This document shows positions 46,101-54,976 of a stretch of DNA of 64,000 nt, piece by piece. The notes under the pieces are model-generated. The model made no database searches and was not told the DNA's origin. It saw nothing but the letters and a program-made list of their open reading frames with translations. Both the position numbers and the translations under genes were made by a program. The first letter of the stretch is position 1. The number at the start of each line of letters is the position of its first letter. The stretch comes from Apibacter mensalis (GTDB lineage Bacteria; Bacteroidota; Bacteroidia; Flavobacteriales; Weeksellaceae): positions 94,457 to 158,456 of the forward strand of contig NZ_LIVM01000004.1 of the NCBI RefSeq assembly GCF_001418685.1, given 5' to 3'.

Positions 46101-46579
46101 ACTTATGGATTTTATCTCTTCAAAACAATTTTATAACTGATAAAAGCAGGTCTCAGCTTTTTGCTACTAAACGGTATACCATTGAAACAAAGGCTTTAAA
46201 CCCATCAATAACCTACGAAATTCAAAAAAATATTAGCCTAAGTGCCTTAGTAAAATATCAATATAAAAAAAACAAGTTAGGAAACGAACGACTAGAATGG
46301 AAACAAGCAGGGGTAGAATTTCATTGGAATGATGAGAAAAGAACAGCTCTTACCGGTAGTTTCTCCTACATTAAAAATGAATTATCAGGAAATAATTTTT
46401 CCCTAGTATCCAGTCAAATGATGGAGGGGTTGTTAAGTGGGAAAAATAAAGTATGGAGAGCATATCTTCAGCGTGAACTTAGCTCTGTATTTACATTGAA
46501 TATCATATATGATGGGCGCAAGAGTGAAGATTCACAGGCAGTCCACACAGGTAGTATTCAGATAAAAGCTTCGTTTTAA
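43178..46579 (+). CDS. Large outer-membrane/cell-surface beta-barrel protein
   Basis: A 1133-residue exported protein. A signal peptide (about residues 1-20, ITHA-Q) precedes a long region with TSSGTLIRGITFGNNQSASVQ and a conserved block NQGPYKLKGKQGELFIIVISGSEKVYMNGSLLKRGEDQDYTI. It then becomes many beta-strands with aromatic ends up to KASF. Proteins with this block occur across flavobacteria and are unassigned. I see no CarboxypepD-type plug. The only in-frame start is TTG 43178, so the start is uncertain. Confidence 0.7.
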   Translation: MLHRSIFILIIVCLSLITHAQDITWKNPNFRCKEILVKDTLLILDSLTIIPEQISIKNSNNEEINPRLYSFKPALNALVINPSLVYQDLKICYYLFPEKKEKKIYSKDTSLIVKINKPLKLYEITEKTIKKNEFFQNLTSSGTLIRGITFGNNQSASVQSSLDLELSGHLSKEVMIKAAISDHNIPIQADGYTQRLDEFDKIYIELSNNDSYIRAGHLDLVQDQDYFANFSSKITGIQIGTRLKHKSSFTDLYALGSLSRGEFNRMKFSGVEGNQGPYKLKGKQGELFIIVISGSEKVYMNGSLLKRGEDQDYTINYNTGELTFTPKTYISSNSRIVVEYIYNTTTYTRFLLYTGGRYESEKFSFSTHIFSEKDTKESNQDLTNAQKEVLSQAGNERDQMYVSNAIVTEYDPNKILYKKLNLGQEEIYQYSTDSSEELYALSFTYMGANKGNYKIVQLPVNGRVYEYVPPIDGILQGEYEPITKLIPPQKTQVISTHAEYRFNKGNIGVNVALSNHDENTFSSIGNDKNNGFASRLYMNKNIDKKDWKSNLNLSHAFIQKNFHILERINEVEFDRDFNISQEFNGINQNKLSLGWQNSLYEKWKINYSLNFLDEENYYTGYKNEILVGYTDENTKIITNTSYLHSTQQDSIKSNFIKHVTEINHRIGNVKAGIGYKGEFNNIKNNLLSKYTLSSFNWNELYSTFAIDSAKINTKLKLYARTDDSVRIGKLKNFTSSYGVILNNQLIKSQNQNLYLDIHYRKVHYSKALYKNRKDENYILGSIRWNKIFLKKGLLLNSAYELSSGQEAQREFKYIKVTDGKGIYKWTDYNGNGIEEIDEFEVAEFSDQAQYIRVYTDKINYLKSNNNKFIFNLQVFPSRFLHSNWWERITLQSSFQSISSYKKKNKTAELNPFSSKDLLTQTQNFTSNLSFNRISIHQWTGTFQFMENNTTQFIFTGKDKRNNINFQTLFNYKPWDLWILSLQNNFITDKSRSQLFATKRYTIETKALNPSITYEIQKNISLSALVKYQYKKNKLGNERLEWKQAGVEFHWNDEKRTALTGSFSYIKNELSGNNFSLVSSQMMEGLLSGKNKVWRAYLQRELSSVFTLNIIYDGRKSEDSQAVHTGSIQIKASF

Positions 46580-46867
46580 TTATTGATCCTTATTAAGAAA
46601 TATAAATTATATTTATTTTTCTTAGTAAAAAAAATTATAAAATGGCAATGAATTAGTTACAATAAAGTTTGTTGTTTCAATAATGAACTATTTATAAATC
46701 ATGACATGAACATTCAATAATTAAGAAAAATCTTAAATAGTAGTAAAATTTTTGAGATAAAATGAAAGGCTAAAGTAGGGTGAAATTAAGATAAAATCAA
46801 TAGTTTATATTTGTGAAATTTATTACATTTGATACGTAAATTAAAATTTTATAAGATAAAGCTTATC

Positions 46868-48931
46868 ATGAAAAAACTGATTTGGATTTTTTTTATTCTT
46901 ACAATAGTAACACATGCTCAAGTAAAGAATCCTATCAAGTGGAAGTCGGAAATAAGACATGATAAAGAGAATATATACGAAGCTGTATTCACTGCAATCC
47001 TGGAATCTGGTTGGCATGTATATTCCCAAGATATAAAAGTTGAAAATGCAATCCCGACATTGTTTACATATTCTAAAAATTCATCTATACGGCTTATAGG
47101 TAATACCAAAGAAATAGGTAAAAAGATTGAAGAGTATTCCGATGTATTTGAAGGGACATTAATTTATTATTCAAATAAGGTTGAATATCGGCAACGAGTC
47201 GAAGTTTTAGGTTCTAAACCCGTAGTATTTGAAGCAGAAGTCGAATATCAAATATGCAATGATAAAGTCTGTTTAGCACCTGATGGAGAAACCTTTTCCT
47301 TTACATTAACTCCCCAATCAATAAATAAAGAAAAACCGCAGGTCTTACCAATAAATACAGTTAAACAGCTGACTAAATCGGATTCAAAAATGAACTCGGT
47401 TGTTTCACTGCCAAAAGATGATTCAGCCCAAGAGGTAAAAACCAGTAGACTAAGAAATAAGAATCAGATTATAATACCTGGTTTAAACGTAGCAGAGCCC
47501 ATAAATAAAGATTGTGGAGAGAAGATTATTAAGGAAGAGGGATTTATATGGATTTTTGCATTCGGATTTTTAGGAGGATTGGTAGCCTTACTTACGCCTT
47601 GCGTATATCCCATGATACCATTAACCATATCCTATTTTACCAAACATGCTAAAAGTAAAAAAGAAGGTAAAAAAGATGCATTGATTTATGCTTTTTTCAT
47701 AGTATTAATCTTTGTACTGTTCACGTTGCCTTTTCATCTAGTAAGTGGTATAAATTCTGATATTTTCAATCAAATTGCCACAAATATAGGATTGAATCTT
47801 ATCTTTTTTGTGATTTTTATACTCTTTGCCTTTAGCTTTTTTGGATATTACGATATAACATTACCGAGCTGGATGGCTAATAAATCCGACAAAGCCTCGG
47901 AATCGGGAGGAATGATAGGATTGTTCTTTATGGCATTAACCCTGGTAATTGTTTCCTTTTCCTGTACTGGTCCCGTTTTAGGAAGTATACTTGCCAATGC
48001 AATTCAAAATCCGAACCAATTGACCATGGCATTTGGAGGGTGTGGATTAGCCTGGGCTTTAGTATTTGGTCTATTTGCTTTATTCCCTCGGTTTTTGCAT
48101 ACGATGCCAAAGTCCGGAGGATGGATGAATACAATTAAAGTTGTTTTAGGATTTTTGGAACTTGCCTTAGCATTTAAATTTTTATCAAAAGCAGATTTAG
48201 TGGCTAAAACTTTCTTTTTGAAAAGAGAAATTTTTATCGCGATATGGATACTTATTTCTATATCGATAGTATTATATTTATTAGGAATAATTAAATTTCC
48301 ACATGACCATACCCAAGCAAAAATCGGTATCGGAAGAAAAATAGGAGCTTTTATTTTCGGATTGATTGGAATTTATATGATCCCCGGATTATTTCCTACA
48401 GAAAAACCGAATTTAAAATTACTTAGTGGGCTAACTCCACCTTTACAAGTAAGCGTTTATCAAAAAAATCAAAAAAATGGAGTTTTGGGTCTTACCACCC
48501 TACATGATTATGATGAAGCAATACAACTTGCAAAGAAAGAAAATAAGCCAATTCTCATTGATTTTACGGGGTACGGATGTGAAAATTGTCGAAAAATGGA
48601 AGAATATGTTTGGAGCGAACCGGACATTTGGAATATCTTACACGATCAACTAATTATAGCCTCTTTATATGTTGATGATTCGGAAGAATTACCTGTTAAT
48701 GAGCAACTAATATTGCACTTAAAAGATGGAAGAAAAAGAAAAATAAAAACAATAGGAAATAAATGGTCTACTTTTCAAAGAGAAAACTTTAACTCTAATT
48801 CTCAACCTTTTTATGTATTGGTAACCCCGGATAATAAAATTTTAAATTTTCCGGTTGCCGGTTATATGGATAAAGAGGAATTTAAAAGATTCTTGCTATG
48901 TGGATTTACTGCTTATGAAAGACTAAAATAA
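46868..48931 (+). CDS. dsbD: Thiol:disulfide interchange protein DsbD
   Basis: Carries reducing power from cytoplasmic thioredoxin to the periplasm. The 687-residue protein has a signal peptide and an N-terminal DsbD-alpha domain with the Cys pair in CNDKVC (about residue 135-140). Its membrane part is about 240-500, with TPCVYPMIPLT and FSCTGPVLG. The C-terminal thioredoxin-like domain has YGCENCRKM. An upstream TTG at 46829 overlaps a TACATTTG promoter-like element, so ATG 46868 is preferred. Confidence 0.92.
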   Translation: MKKLIWIFFILTIVTHAQVKNPIKWKSEIRHDKENIYEAVFTAILESGWHVYSQDIKVENAIPTLFTYSKNSSIRLIGNTKEIGKKIEEYSDVFEGTLIYYSNKVEYRQRVEVLGSKPVVFEAEVEYQICNDKVCLAPDGETFSFTLTPQSINKEKPQVLPINTVKQLTKSDSKMNSVVSLPKDDSAQEVKTSRLRNKNQIIIPGLNVAEPINKDCGEKIIKEEGFIWIFAFGFLGGLVALLTPCVYPMIPLTISYFTKHAKSKKEGKKDALIYAFFIVLIFVLFTLPFHLVSGINSDIFNQIATNIGLNLIFFVIFILFAFSFFGYYDITLPSWMANKSDKASESGGMIGLFFMALTLVIVSFSCTGPVLGSILANAIQNPNQLTMAFGGCGLAWALVFGLFALFPRFLHTMPKSGGWMNTIKVVLGFLELALAFKFLSKADLVAKTFFLKREIFIAIWILISISIVLYLLGIIKFPHDHTQAKIGIGRKIGAFIFGLIGIYMIPGLFPTEKPNLKLLSGLTPPLQVSVYQKNQKNGVLGLTTLHDYDEAIQLAKKENKPILIDFTGYGCENCRKMEEYVWSEPDIWNILHDQLIIASLYVDDSEELPVNEQLILHLKDGRKRKIKTIGNKWSTFQRENFNSNSQPFYVLVTPDNKILNFPVAGYMDKEEFKRFLLCGFTAYERLK

Positions 48932-48995
48932 AATTTAAAAGCTGGAATTATTTACAATTAAAAAATTACTAGTTAACTAATTGAGAGCATAAAAT

Positions 48996-49679
48996 ATGAA
49001 AAAAAAATTAGTTGTATTGACAGGAGCAGGTATGAGTGCTGAAAGCGGATTAAGCACATTCAGAGATTCTGGTGGATTATGGGAAAATTATAAGGTACAA
49101 GAAGTAGCCTCCGTAGAAGGATGGTATAAAAATCCGGAATTAGTGCAAAATTTTTATAATATGCGCAGAGCAGAACTACAAAAACATGATCCGAACAGGG
49201 GACATTATTTGCTAAAAGAATTAGAATCTATTTTCGATATTTCAATTATCACACAGAATGTTGATAATTTTCATGAAAGAGCTCAATCAACTCGCATACT
49301 TCATTTACACGGTGAATTAACAAAAGTAAGAAGCGAAACCAATGAATCATTAATTTATGAAACGTTCCAAGATGTTCATATGGGAGACTTAGCAGAAGAT
49401 GGAGGACAATTACGTCCACATATAGTTTGGTTTGGAGAAATGGTACCGGAAATGGAAAAAGCCATTGAAATTACTCAAAATGCCGATATTTTCCTAATCA
49501 TTGGAAGCTCTTTGCAAGTATATCCTGCGGCTTCGTTATTAGATTTTGTTCCTGTAACTTCAAAAATATTTGTAATAGATCCTAAACCCGTTGAAACCAA
49601 TTTGCGTCATGATATCATATTCATACAAAAAGGGGCGTCCGAAGGATTAGAATATTTTAAGGATCATTACTTAAGTTAA
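48996..49679 (+). CDS. cobB: Sir2-family NAD-dependent deacylase
   Basis: A 227-residue sirtuin that removes acyl groups from lysines with NAD+. Motifs: GAGMSAESGLSTFRDSGG (10-27), TQNVDNFHERA (86-96), catalytic His in LHLHGEL (H105), and FNYxxR-like FYNMRR with Tyr54 and Arg57, the pair known to prefer succinyl or malonyl lysine. The zinc-binding cysteines usual after the HGEL motif are absent, as in a known subgroup of bacterial sirtuins. Confidence 0.88.
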   Translation: MKKKLVVLTGAGMSAESGLSTFRDSGGLWENYKVQEVASVEGWYKNPELVQNFYNMRRAELQKHDPNRGHYLLKELESIFDISIITQNVDNFHERAQSTRILHLHGELTKVRSETNESLIYETFQDVHMGDLAEDGGQLRPHIVWFGEMVPEMEKAIEITQNADIFLIIGSSLQVYPAASLLDFVPVTSKIFVIDPKPVETNLRHDIIFIQKGASEGLEYFKDHYLS

Positions 49680-49836
49680 CTATTAAAAAAATAAAAGGTA
49701 AGGTAAATAACAAGTATATCAAAGATTTTAAATTTAAACTATTATATACTAAAATTATTTAAAAATATAATATGCAATAAAAGAGTAAAATTTATGATAT
49801 AATTTTTAAATTTGAAAAAATAATAAAGTATATACA

Positions 49837-50997
49837 ATGAATATTATTCTTTTTGATGGGAAAGAATATTCCGATCTTTTGCCCTTAACATTAACGCGAC
49901 CGGTAGCTGAATTAAGATTGGGAATATTAACATTTGCAGAAAGATGGAAGTCAATTTTTCAAACTGAAAAAATTTCTTATCTAACACAAGAATATCTCTC
50001 AGAGAAATATTCTCTTCATATTGAAGATCAAAATATATTTATAAATCCCACCTATTTTCCTTATCAAGAATTAATTTTACAACTTAAAAATTTAGAATTT
50101 GGAGAGGCAGTTTATGATGGTGAAGCATTAATAGCGGCAAAAACAACCCTTGAAAATTTTCAATTAAAAAAATTTGGTAAAAAAAAGGAAATTAAATTTA
50201 AAGGCTTTCATATACAATATTCATGGGATTTATTTACTTACAATTCAGAAGCGATTAAATATGATTTTAAATTAATAACACAAGGCAGAAAGTCATGTGT
50301 CTTATCAAATACAATTAGAATTATAGGAGACCCCTCACAAATATTTGTTGAAGAAGGTGCAATAGCAGAATGTGCAATTTTAAATACTAAAGAAGGACCC
50401 ATTTATTTAGGAAAAGATTCTGAGATTATGGAAGGAGCGATGATACGAGGATCCTTTGCTTTAGGTAAAGGTTCTAAAATCAATATGGGGGCAAAAATAT
50501 ATGGTGGAACTACTGTCGGTCCATATTCAAAAGTAGGAGGAGAAGTAAATAATATAATCATATTTGGGTATTCCAATAAAGGCCATGAGGGATTTATAGG
50601 AAATTCAGTAATAGGAGAGTGGTGTAACCTAGGTGCAGATACCAATTCGTCTAACTTAAAAAATAATTATGCCGAAGTTAAGCTTTGGAATTTCACAAGA
50701 CAGAAGTTTATTAAGTCAGGATTACAATTTGCAGGGATGATTATGGGGGACCATTCAAAATCTGCTATTAATACTCAGTTTAATACAGGTACTGTAGTGG
50801 GGGTTTCAGCAAATATATTTACACCGGGTTTTCCACCGAACTTAATCAAATCGTTTTCATGGGGTGGAAGGTCAGAAAGTTCCGTTTATAAGTTGGAACA
50901 AGTTTTTGAGGTTGCAGAAAGGGCCATGAAACGAAGAGGAATTGAATTATCACAACAAGATAAGAATATTATTGAATATATATATAACAACTATTAG
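49837..50997 (+). CDS. GlmU-like nucleotidyltransferase family protein with left-handed beta-helix
   Basis: A 386-residue protein with an N-terminal region like sugar-phosphate nucleotidyltransferases (NIILFDGKEYSDLLPLTLTRPVAELRLGI). A C-terminal left-handed beta-helix with hexapeptide repeats follows (about 180-330, with AIAECAILNTKEGPIYLGKDSEIMEGAMIRG). It is a Bacteroidetes GlmU-like protein and lacks the classical GXGTRM nucleotide loop, so it may not be a UDP-GlcNAc pyrophosphorylase. Sugar-activating function is a guess. Confidence 0.7.
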   Translation: MNIILFDGKEYSDLLPLTLTRPVAELRLGILTFAERWKSIFQTEKISYLTQEYLSEKYSLHIEDQNIFINPTYFPYQELILQLKNLEFGEAVYDGEALIAAKTTLENFQLKKFGKKKEIKFKGFHIQYSWDLFTYNSEAIKYDFKLITQGRKSCVLSNTIRIIGDPSQIFVEEGAIAECAILNTKEGPIYLGKDSEIMEGAMIRGSFALGKGSKINMGAKIYGGTTVGPYSKVGGEVNNIIIFGYSNKGHEGFIGNSVIGEWCNLGADTNSSNLKNNYAEVKLWNFTRQKFIKSGLQFAGMIMGDHSKSAINTQFNTGTVVGVSANIFTPGFPPNLIKSFSWGGRSESSVYKLEQVFEVAERAMKRRGIELSQQDKNIIEYIYNNY

Positions 50998-51078
50998 TTA
51001 TTTATATGTATTTAATAATAAAATAAGGCGTAAATTTTTAATCAATTTATGTGAGTTAAATTTCGTAGAGTTAAATTT

Positions 51079-51106
51079 TTTGTAAGAAAAAAAAATTATA
51101 AATTTG
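51079..51106 (+). promoter_or_regulatory. Probable promoter for the cysteine-synthase-like gene
   Basis: TTTG (51079-51082), 16 bp, TAAATTTG (51099-51106). The -7 element covers a TTG at 51104, which argues that translation starts at the ATG at 51146. Confidence 0.5.
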
Positions 51107-51145
51107 CCCCTTGAATTAATTATAAAAATTAATAATAAGAATAGG

Positions 51146-52174
51146 ATGGCTGGAACTTACAATAATGTTCTTGAGTTAATTAACAATACGCCGTTAGTTC
51201 GCTTAAATAGAGTAACAGAAGGAATGAAAGGTTCTTTTTTTGCAAAATTAGAATGCTATAATCCAGGACACTCAACTAAAGACAGAATTGCGCTTCATAT
51301 TATCGAAAATGCTGAAAAACAAGGTTTATTAAAGCCGGGGGCAACTATAGTTGAAACCACTTCAGGAAATACAGGTTTTTCCATAGCTATGGTAAGTATT
51401 GTAAAAGGTTATAAATGCATAGTAGCCGTAAGCGATAAAACTAAGCCTGAGAAGATATCTTTTCTAAAAGCCATGGGAGCTAAAGTTTATTTATGCCCGG
51501 CTAACGTTCCGGCAAATGATCCCAGGTCATATTACGAAGTTGCCAAAAGATTAGCAGCAAATACACCGAATTCCTTATATATTAATCAATATTTTAATAA
51601 AGAAAATACAAAATCACATTACTTAAGTACAGGACCGGAAATTTGGGAGCAAACACAAGGGAAAATTACTCATCTTATAGGATGTACAGGAACCGGAGGA
51701 ACTCTTACGGGGGCAGCACAGTTTCTTAAAGAAAAAAATCCTGATATCAAAGTGATTGGAGTTGATGCAGTGGGCTCAGTGTTAAAAAAATACTTTGAAA
51801 CCGGCGAAGTAGATCCTAATGAAATTAAGCCGTATCAAATTGAAGGATTAGGTAAAAACTTAATTCCCGGAGCATTGGATTTTTCTGTAATTGATCAATA
51901 TGTTAAAGTTTCTGATGAACCGAGTGCCTATGCTACAAGAGAATTAGCACTTAAAGAAGGAATGATGGTAGGGTATACCAGTGGGGCAAGTTTAACAGCA
52001 GCACGTACGATAGCAGATACTTTTGATAACAACTCTTTGGCTGTTTTAATTTTTCCGGATCACGGTTCCAGATATATGACTAAAGTTTTCAGTGATGAAT
52101 GGATGGCATCTCAAGGTTTTGTTAACAGCAAATTAAATGGGTTAGAATCTCACGCAACTGTAGAAAAAATATAA
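51146..52174 (+). CDS. PLP cysteine-synthase-family enzyme (cysteate synthase candidate)
   Basis: A 342-residue fold type II PLP enzyme. The Schiff-base lysine is in NPGHSTKDRIA (K45), SGNTGFS is at 73-79, and the phosphate-binding GTGGTLTG lies mid-protein. Overall it looks like the cysteine synthase and cystathionine beta-synthase group. It is directly followed (23 bp) by an acyl-CoA/ACP amino-acid condensing enzyme. This pairing is reported for capnine (sulfonolipid) synthesis in flavobacteria, where a related enzyme makes cysteate. So cysteate formation from phosphoserine or similar and sulfite is possible, but cysteine synthase is the plain alternative. Confidence 0.6.
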   Translation: MAGTYNNVLELINNTPLVRLNRVTEGMKGSFFAKLECYNPGHSTKDRIALHIIENAEKQGLLKPGATIVETTSGNTGFSIAMVSIVKGYKCIVAVSDKTKPEKISFLKAMGAKVYLCPANVPANDPRSYYEVAKRLAANTPNSLYINQYFNKENTKSHYLSTGPEIWEQTQGKITHLIGCTGTGGTLTGAAQFLKEKNPDIKVIGVDAVGSVLKKYFETGEVDPNEIKPYQIEGLGKNLIPGALDFSVIDQYVKVSDEPSAYATRELALKEGMMVGYTSGASLTAARTIADTFDNNSLAVLIFPDHGSRYMTKVFSDEWMASQGFVNSKLNGLESHATVEKI

Positions 52175-52197
52175 CTAACTTTGGTTAAATTGTAAAA

Positions 52198-53448
52198 ATG
52201 GATATTTTTGAAAGAATAAAAAATAATCCCGGTCCTCTTGCAAAATATGCGGACTATGGGGAAGGAGAATATATATTTCCTGTTCTAGAAGGAGAAATAA
52301 GCCCAAGAATGAAATTCAAGGGTAAAGATATGATAATCTGGAGCATTAATGATTATTTAGGATTAGCAAATCACCCTGAAGTAAGAAAAGCAGATGCAGA
52401 TGCGGCTGTACAATACGGAATGGCTTATCCTATGGGAGCTCGAGCTATGTCCGGCCAGACCCATTACCATGAAGATTTGGAAAACCAGTTAGCTGATTTT
52501 GTAAACAAAGAAGCGGCTTATCTATTAAATTTTGGGTACCAAGGAATGCTATCTATTATTGATACTTTGGTTTCCAAAAATGATGTAATCGTTTATGATG
52601 TAGACAGCCATGCTTGCATCGTAGATGGAGTAAGGCTTCATTTTGGCAAAAGATTTACCTATCAACACAATGATATGGAAAGTTTGGAAAAAAACCTAAA
52701 AAGAGCGGTAAAAAATGCAGCTGAATCTGGCGGCGGAGTATTGGTTATTACCGAAGGTGTTTTTGGTATGAGAGGAGAGCAGGGTAAGTTAAAAGAAATT
52801 GTAGAACTCAAAAAGAAATATAATTTCCGATTATTAGTTGATGATGCTCACGGATTTGGAACCTTAGGTAAAACAGGAGCAGGGACAGGCGAAGAACAGG
52901 GCTGCCAAAACGGTATAGATGTTTATTTTTCAACGTTTGCAAAATCGATGGCCGGAATAGGTGCGTTTGTGGCATCCAATAAAGAAATAATCAGATATTT
53001 AAAATACAACCTAAGATCTCAGATCTTTGCTAAATCTTTACCTATGCCTATGGTAATAGGAGCGTTAAAAAGATTGGAATTATTAAGAAGTAAACCTGAG
53101 CTTAAAGATAAGCTATGGTATAATGTAAAAAAACTTCAAGAAGGGTTAAAAGCTAGAGGATTTGACATCGGTAAAACCAATACTTGTGTAACTCCTGTTT
53201 ATATGCAGGGAGACCCCATTGAAGCTACCTTATTAATTAAAGATATTCGTGAAAATTATAAAATTTTTACAAGTGTTGTAGTATACCCTGTTATACCAAA
53301 AGGTATGATTCTTTTACGCTTAATACCAACCGCTTCACATACAGATGAAGAGATTGATAAGACTCTTGATGCTTTTGAAGCCGTTAGAGATAAATTAGTA
53401 GGAGGCCTATATAAACAGCAAATGAAGGATTTGAATTTAAATATTTAA
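52198..53448 (+). CDS. Alpha-oxoamine synthase family enzyme (possible cysteate acyltransferase)
   Basis: A 416-residue PLP enzyme of the alpha-oxoamine synthase family, like KBL, BioF and serine palmitoyltransferase, which condense an amino acid with an acyl thioester. It has DDAHGFGTLG (215-224), and the lysine is in STFAKSMAGIGAF (K249). GARAMSGQTHYHEDLE (80-95) is in the substrate region. Because it follows the cysteine-synthase-like gene closely and lacks biotin or threonine degradation genes, the capnine synthase (cysteate plus fatty acyl) role is a good hypothesis, as in F. johnsoniae. Ketobutyrate ligase remains possible. A terminator follows. Confidence 0.6.
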   Translation: MDIFERIKNNPGPLAKYADYGEGEYIFPVLEGEISPRMKFKGKDMIIWSINDYLGLANHPEVRKADADAAVQYGMAYPMGARAMSGQTHYHEDLENQLADFVNKEAAYLLNFGYQGMLSIIDTLVSKNDVIVYDVDSHACIVDGVRLHFGKRFTYQHNDMESLEKNLKRAVKNAAESGGGVLVITEGVFGMRGEQGKLKEIVELKKKYNFRLLVDDAHGFGTLGKTGAGTGEEQGCQNGIDVYFSTFAKSMAGIGAFVASNKEIIRYLKYNLRSQIFAKSLPMPMVIGALKRLELLRSKPELKDKLWYNVKKLQEGLKARGFDIGKTNTCVTPVYMQGDPIEATLLIKDIRENYKIFTSVVVYPVIPKGMILLRLIPTASHTDEEIDKTLDAFEAVRDKLVGGLYKQQMKDLNLNI

Positions 53449-53473
53449 ATATTTTATTTAAACAAAAAAAGAT

Positions 53474-53504
53474 AAACCTGATTATATATTAATCAGGTTT
53501 TTTT
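53474..53504 (+). terminator. Terminator after the capnine-type gene pair
   Basis: AAACCTGATTA (53474-53484) pairs with TAATCAGGTTT (53490-53500) around a 5-nt loop, followed by a T-run. Confidence 0.83.
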
Positions 53505-53571
53505 ATGAACTAATGTTCATATATACAAAATATTTTTCCAAAAAAGATTTTATAAGTATAGGTTCATTTAT

Positions 53572-54024
53572 TTACTCTCTGTTTTTGGAATCTATGAGGA
53601 TTGTAACCGGTCCGTAATTGATTAAAGAAATTTTCATGTCTGCACCAAATATTCCGGTTTGAATAGGTTTGGACAATAAAAGGCATAATTTATTCTCGAA
53701 ATTTTTATACATGTCGTTGGCAAATTCTGGTTTTGCAGCTCTTATATAACTGGGCCTGTTTCCCTTTTTCGTAGAAGCATAAAGAGTAAATTGACTTACT
53801 AATAAAATATCTCCTTGAATATCCAAGATAGATTGATTCATTATACCACTTTTATCATTAAATATCCGAAGATTACAAATTTTATTAGCTAACCAGTCCA
53901 CATCTTCCTGATTATCTGTCTCCTCAATACCCACAAGTATTAATAATCCTTGATCTATTTGGCCGACAATCTGATCATCTACTTTTACAGAAGATTCTAA
54001 AACCCTTTGGATAACTACACGCAT
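53572..54024 (-). CDS. dtd: D-aminoacyl-tRNA deacylase
   Basis: A 150-residue tRNA editing enzyme that hydrolyses D-aminoacyl-tRNA. Motifs SQFTLYASTKKGNRPSYIRA (about 77-97) and FGADMKISLINYGPVTIL near the C-terminus (the Gly-cisPro region) are visible. Normal length. It lies 16 bp upstream of the OmpA lipoprotein gene end, on the same strand. Confidence 0.93.
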   Translation of the reverse strand: MRVVIQRVLESSVKVDDQIVGQIDQGLLILVGIEETDNQEDVDWLANKICNLRIFNDKSGIMNQSILDIQGDILLVSQFTLYASTKKGNRPSYIRAAKPEFANDMYKNFENKLCLLLSKPIQTGIFGADMKISLINYGPVTILIDSKNRE

Positions 54025-54040
54025 AATTAAAAGCTAAAAA

Positions 54041-54964
54041 TTATAAATCATTTAAAATTTTTGTTATTTCACCTAAATTGGGAGCTATAATAATGTCTAC
54101 CCTTCTATTTGCTGCTTTTCCGACCGCAGTGGAATTACTGGCTAAAGGAGCATATTCACCTTTTCCGGAAGCAGTCATCTGCTTAGGGGAAACTCCCTTC
54201 GATTGAAGGATTTTAGTAATCGCGGTTGCACGCATAACAGATAAGTCCCAATTATCTTTAATATTGCCGCTGCCTGCATATTTATCGGAATCGGTATGAC
54301 CTTGTATAATAATATTTAAATTTTTATCCTTAGATAAAACTTCTGAAAGGACATGAAGAGCTTTAATACCTTCGGCTTCCACAGTCCAACTTGCAGATGG
54401 GAATAGGAGTTTATTTTCCATGGAAACATATATATTACCTTCTTTTTCTTCAACAGTTATGCCTTTACCTGTATAATTTTTTAATGCGATTTGTAGCTTA
54501 TTTTTTAATTTGGAAACCGATTCTTTTTGTTGAGAAATTAAGCTTTCTAATTCATTGATTCTTTTAATTTTTTCTTGAAGCTGACCTTGAGTTTGTTCTA
54601 ATTCATTTAATATTTTTTTTCGAGATTGTTCTGAAGTTTGAGCTTGATCAACAATTTGAGCATTTTTTGCTTTTAGATCTTCCATATCTTTAAGCCGGGT
54701 AGCATATTCAATTTGAAGGTCAGAATATTCAGCGTCTAGCTGCGCTTTCTTTTTTGCAAGAGCATCCTGTTGTTCTTGTAATGTAGAATATTGGTCAGAT
54801 AAAGATTTCAAAGCGTTTTCTTTTTCTTGAATTGCTTTTTGACTTTTTCTTTCTCCCTGCAATGAAGCATAATACTTTTTTTCTAATTCATCGTATTTAG
54901 ACTGAGGTACACAAGATGCTGCAAGAATCATAAGAGAAATGATACAAGTTGCTTTTTTCATCAT
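54041..54964 (-). CDS. OmpA-family lipoprotein with coiled coil
   Basis: A 307-residue outer-membrane lipoprotein. Lipobox LAASC (Cys 18) follows the signal peptide. A long coiled-coil region (about 25-155) is followed by an OmpA C-terminal peptidoglycan-binding domain (IIQGHTDSDKYAGSG, NWDLSVMRATAITKILQSKGV). It would tether the outer membrane to the cell wall. There are two adjacent ATG codons and either may be the start. The order dtd-ompA-xth on one strand suggests co-transcription (12 bp to xth). Confidence 0.88.
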   Translation of the reverse strand: MMKKATCIISLMILAASCVPQSKYDELEKKYYASLQGERKSQKAIQEKENALKSLSDQYSTLQEQQDALAKKKAQLDAEYSDLQIEYATRLKDMEDLKAKNAQIVDQAQTSEQSRKKILNELEQTQGQLQEKIKRINELESLISQQKESVSKLKNKLQIALKNYTGKGITVEEKEGNIYVSMENKLLFPSASWTVEAEGIKALHVLSEVLSKDKNLNIIIQGHTDSDKYAGSGNIKDNWDLSVMRATAITKILQSKGVSPKQMTASGKGEYAPLASNSTAVGKAANRRVDIIIAPNLGEITKILNDL

Positions 54965-54976
54965 TAGATAATTTAA

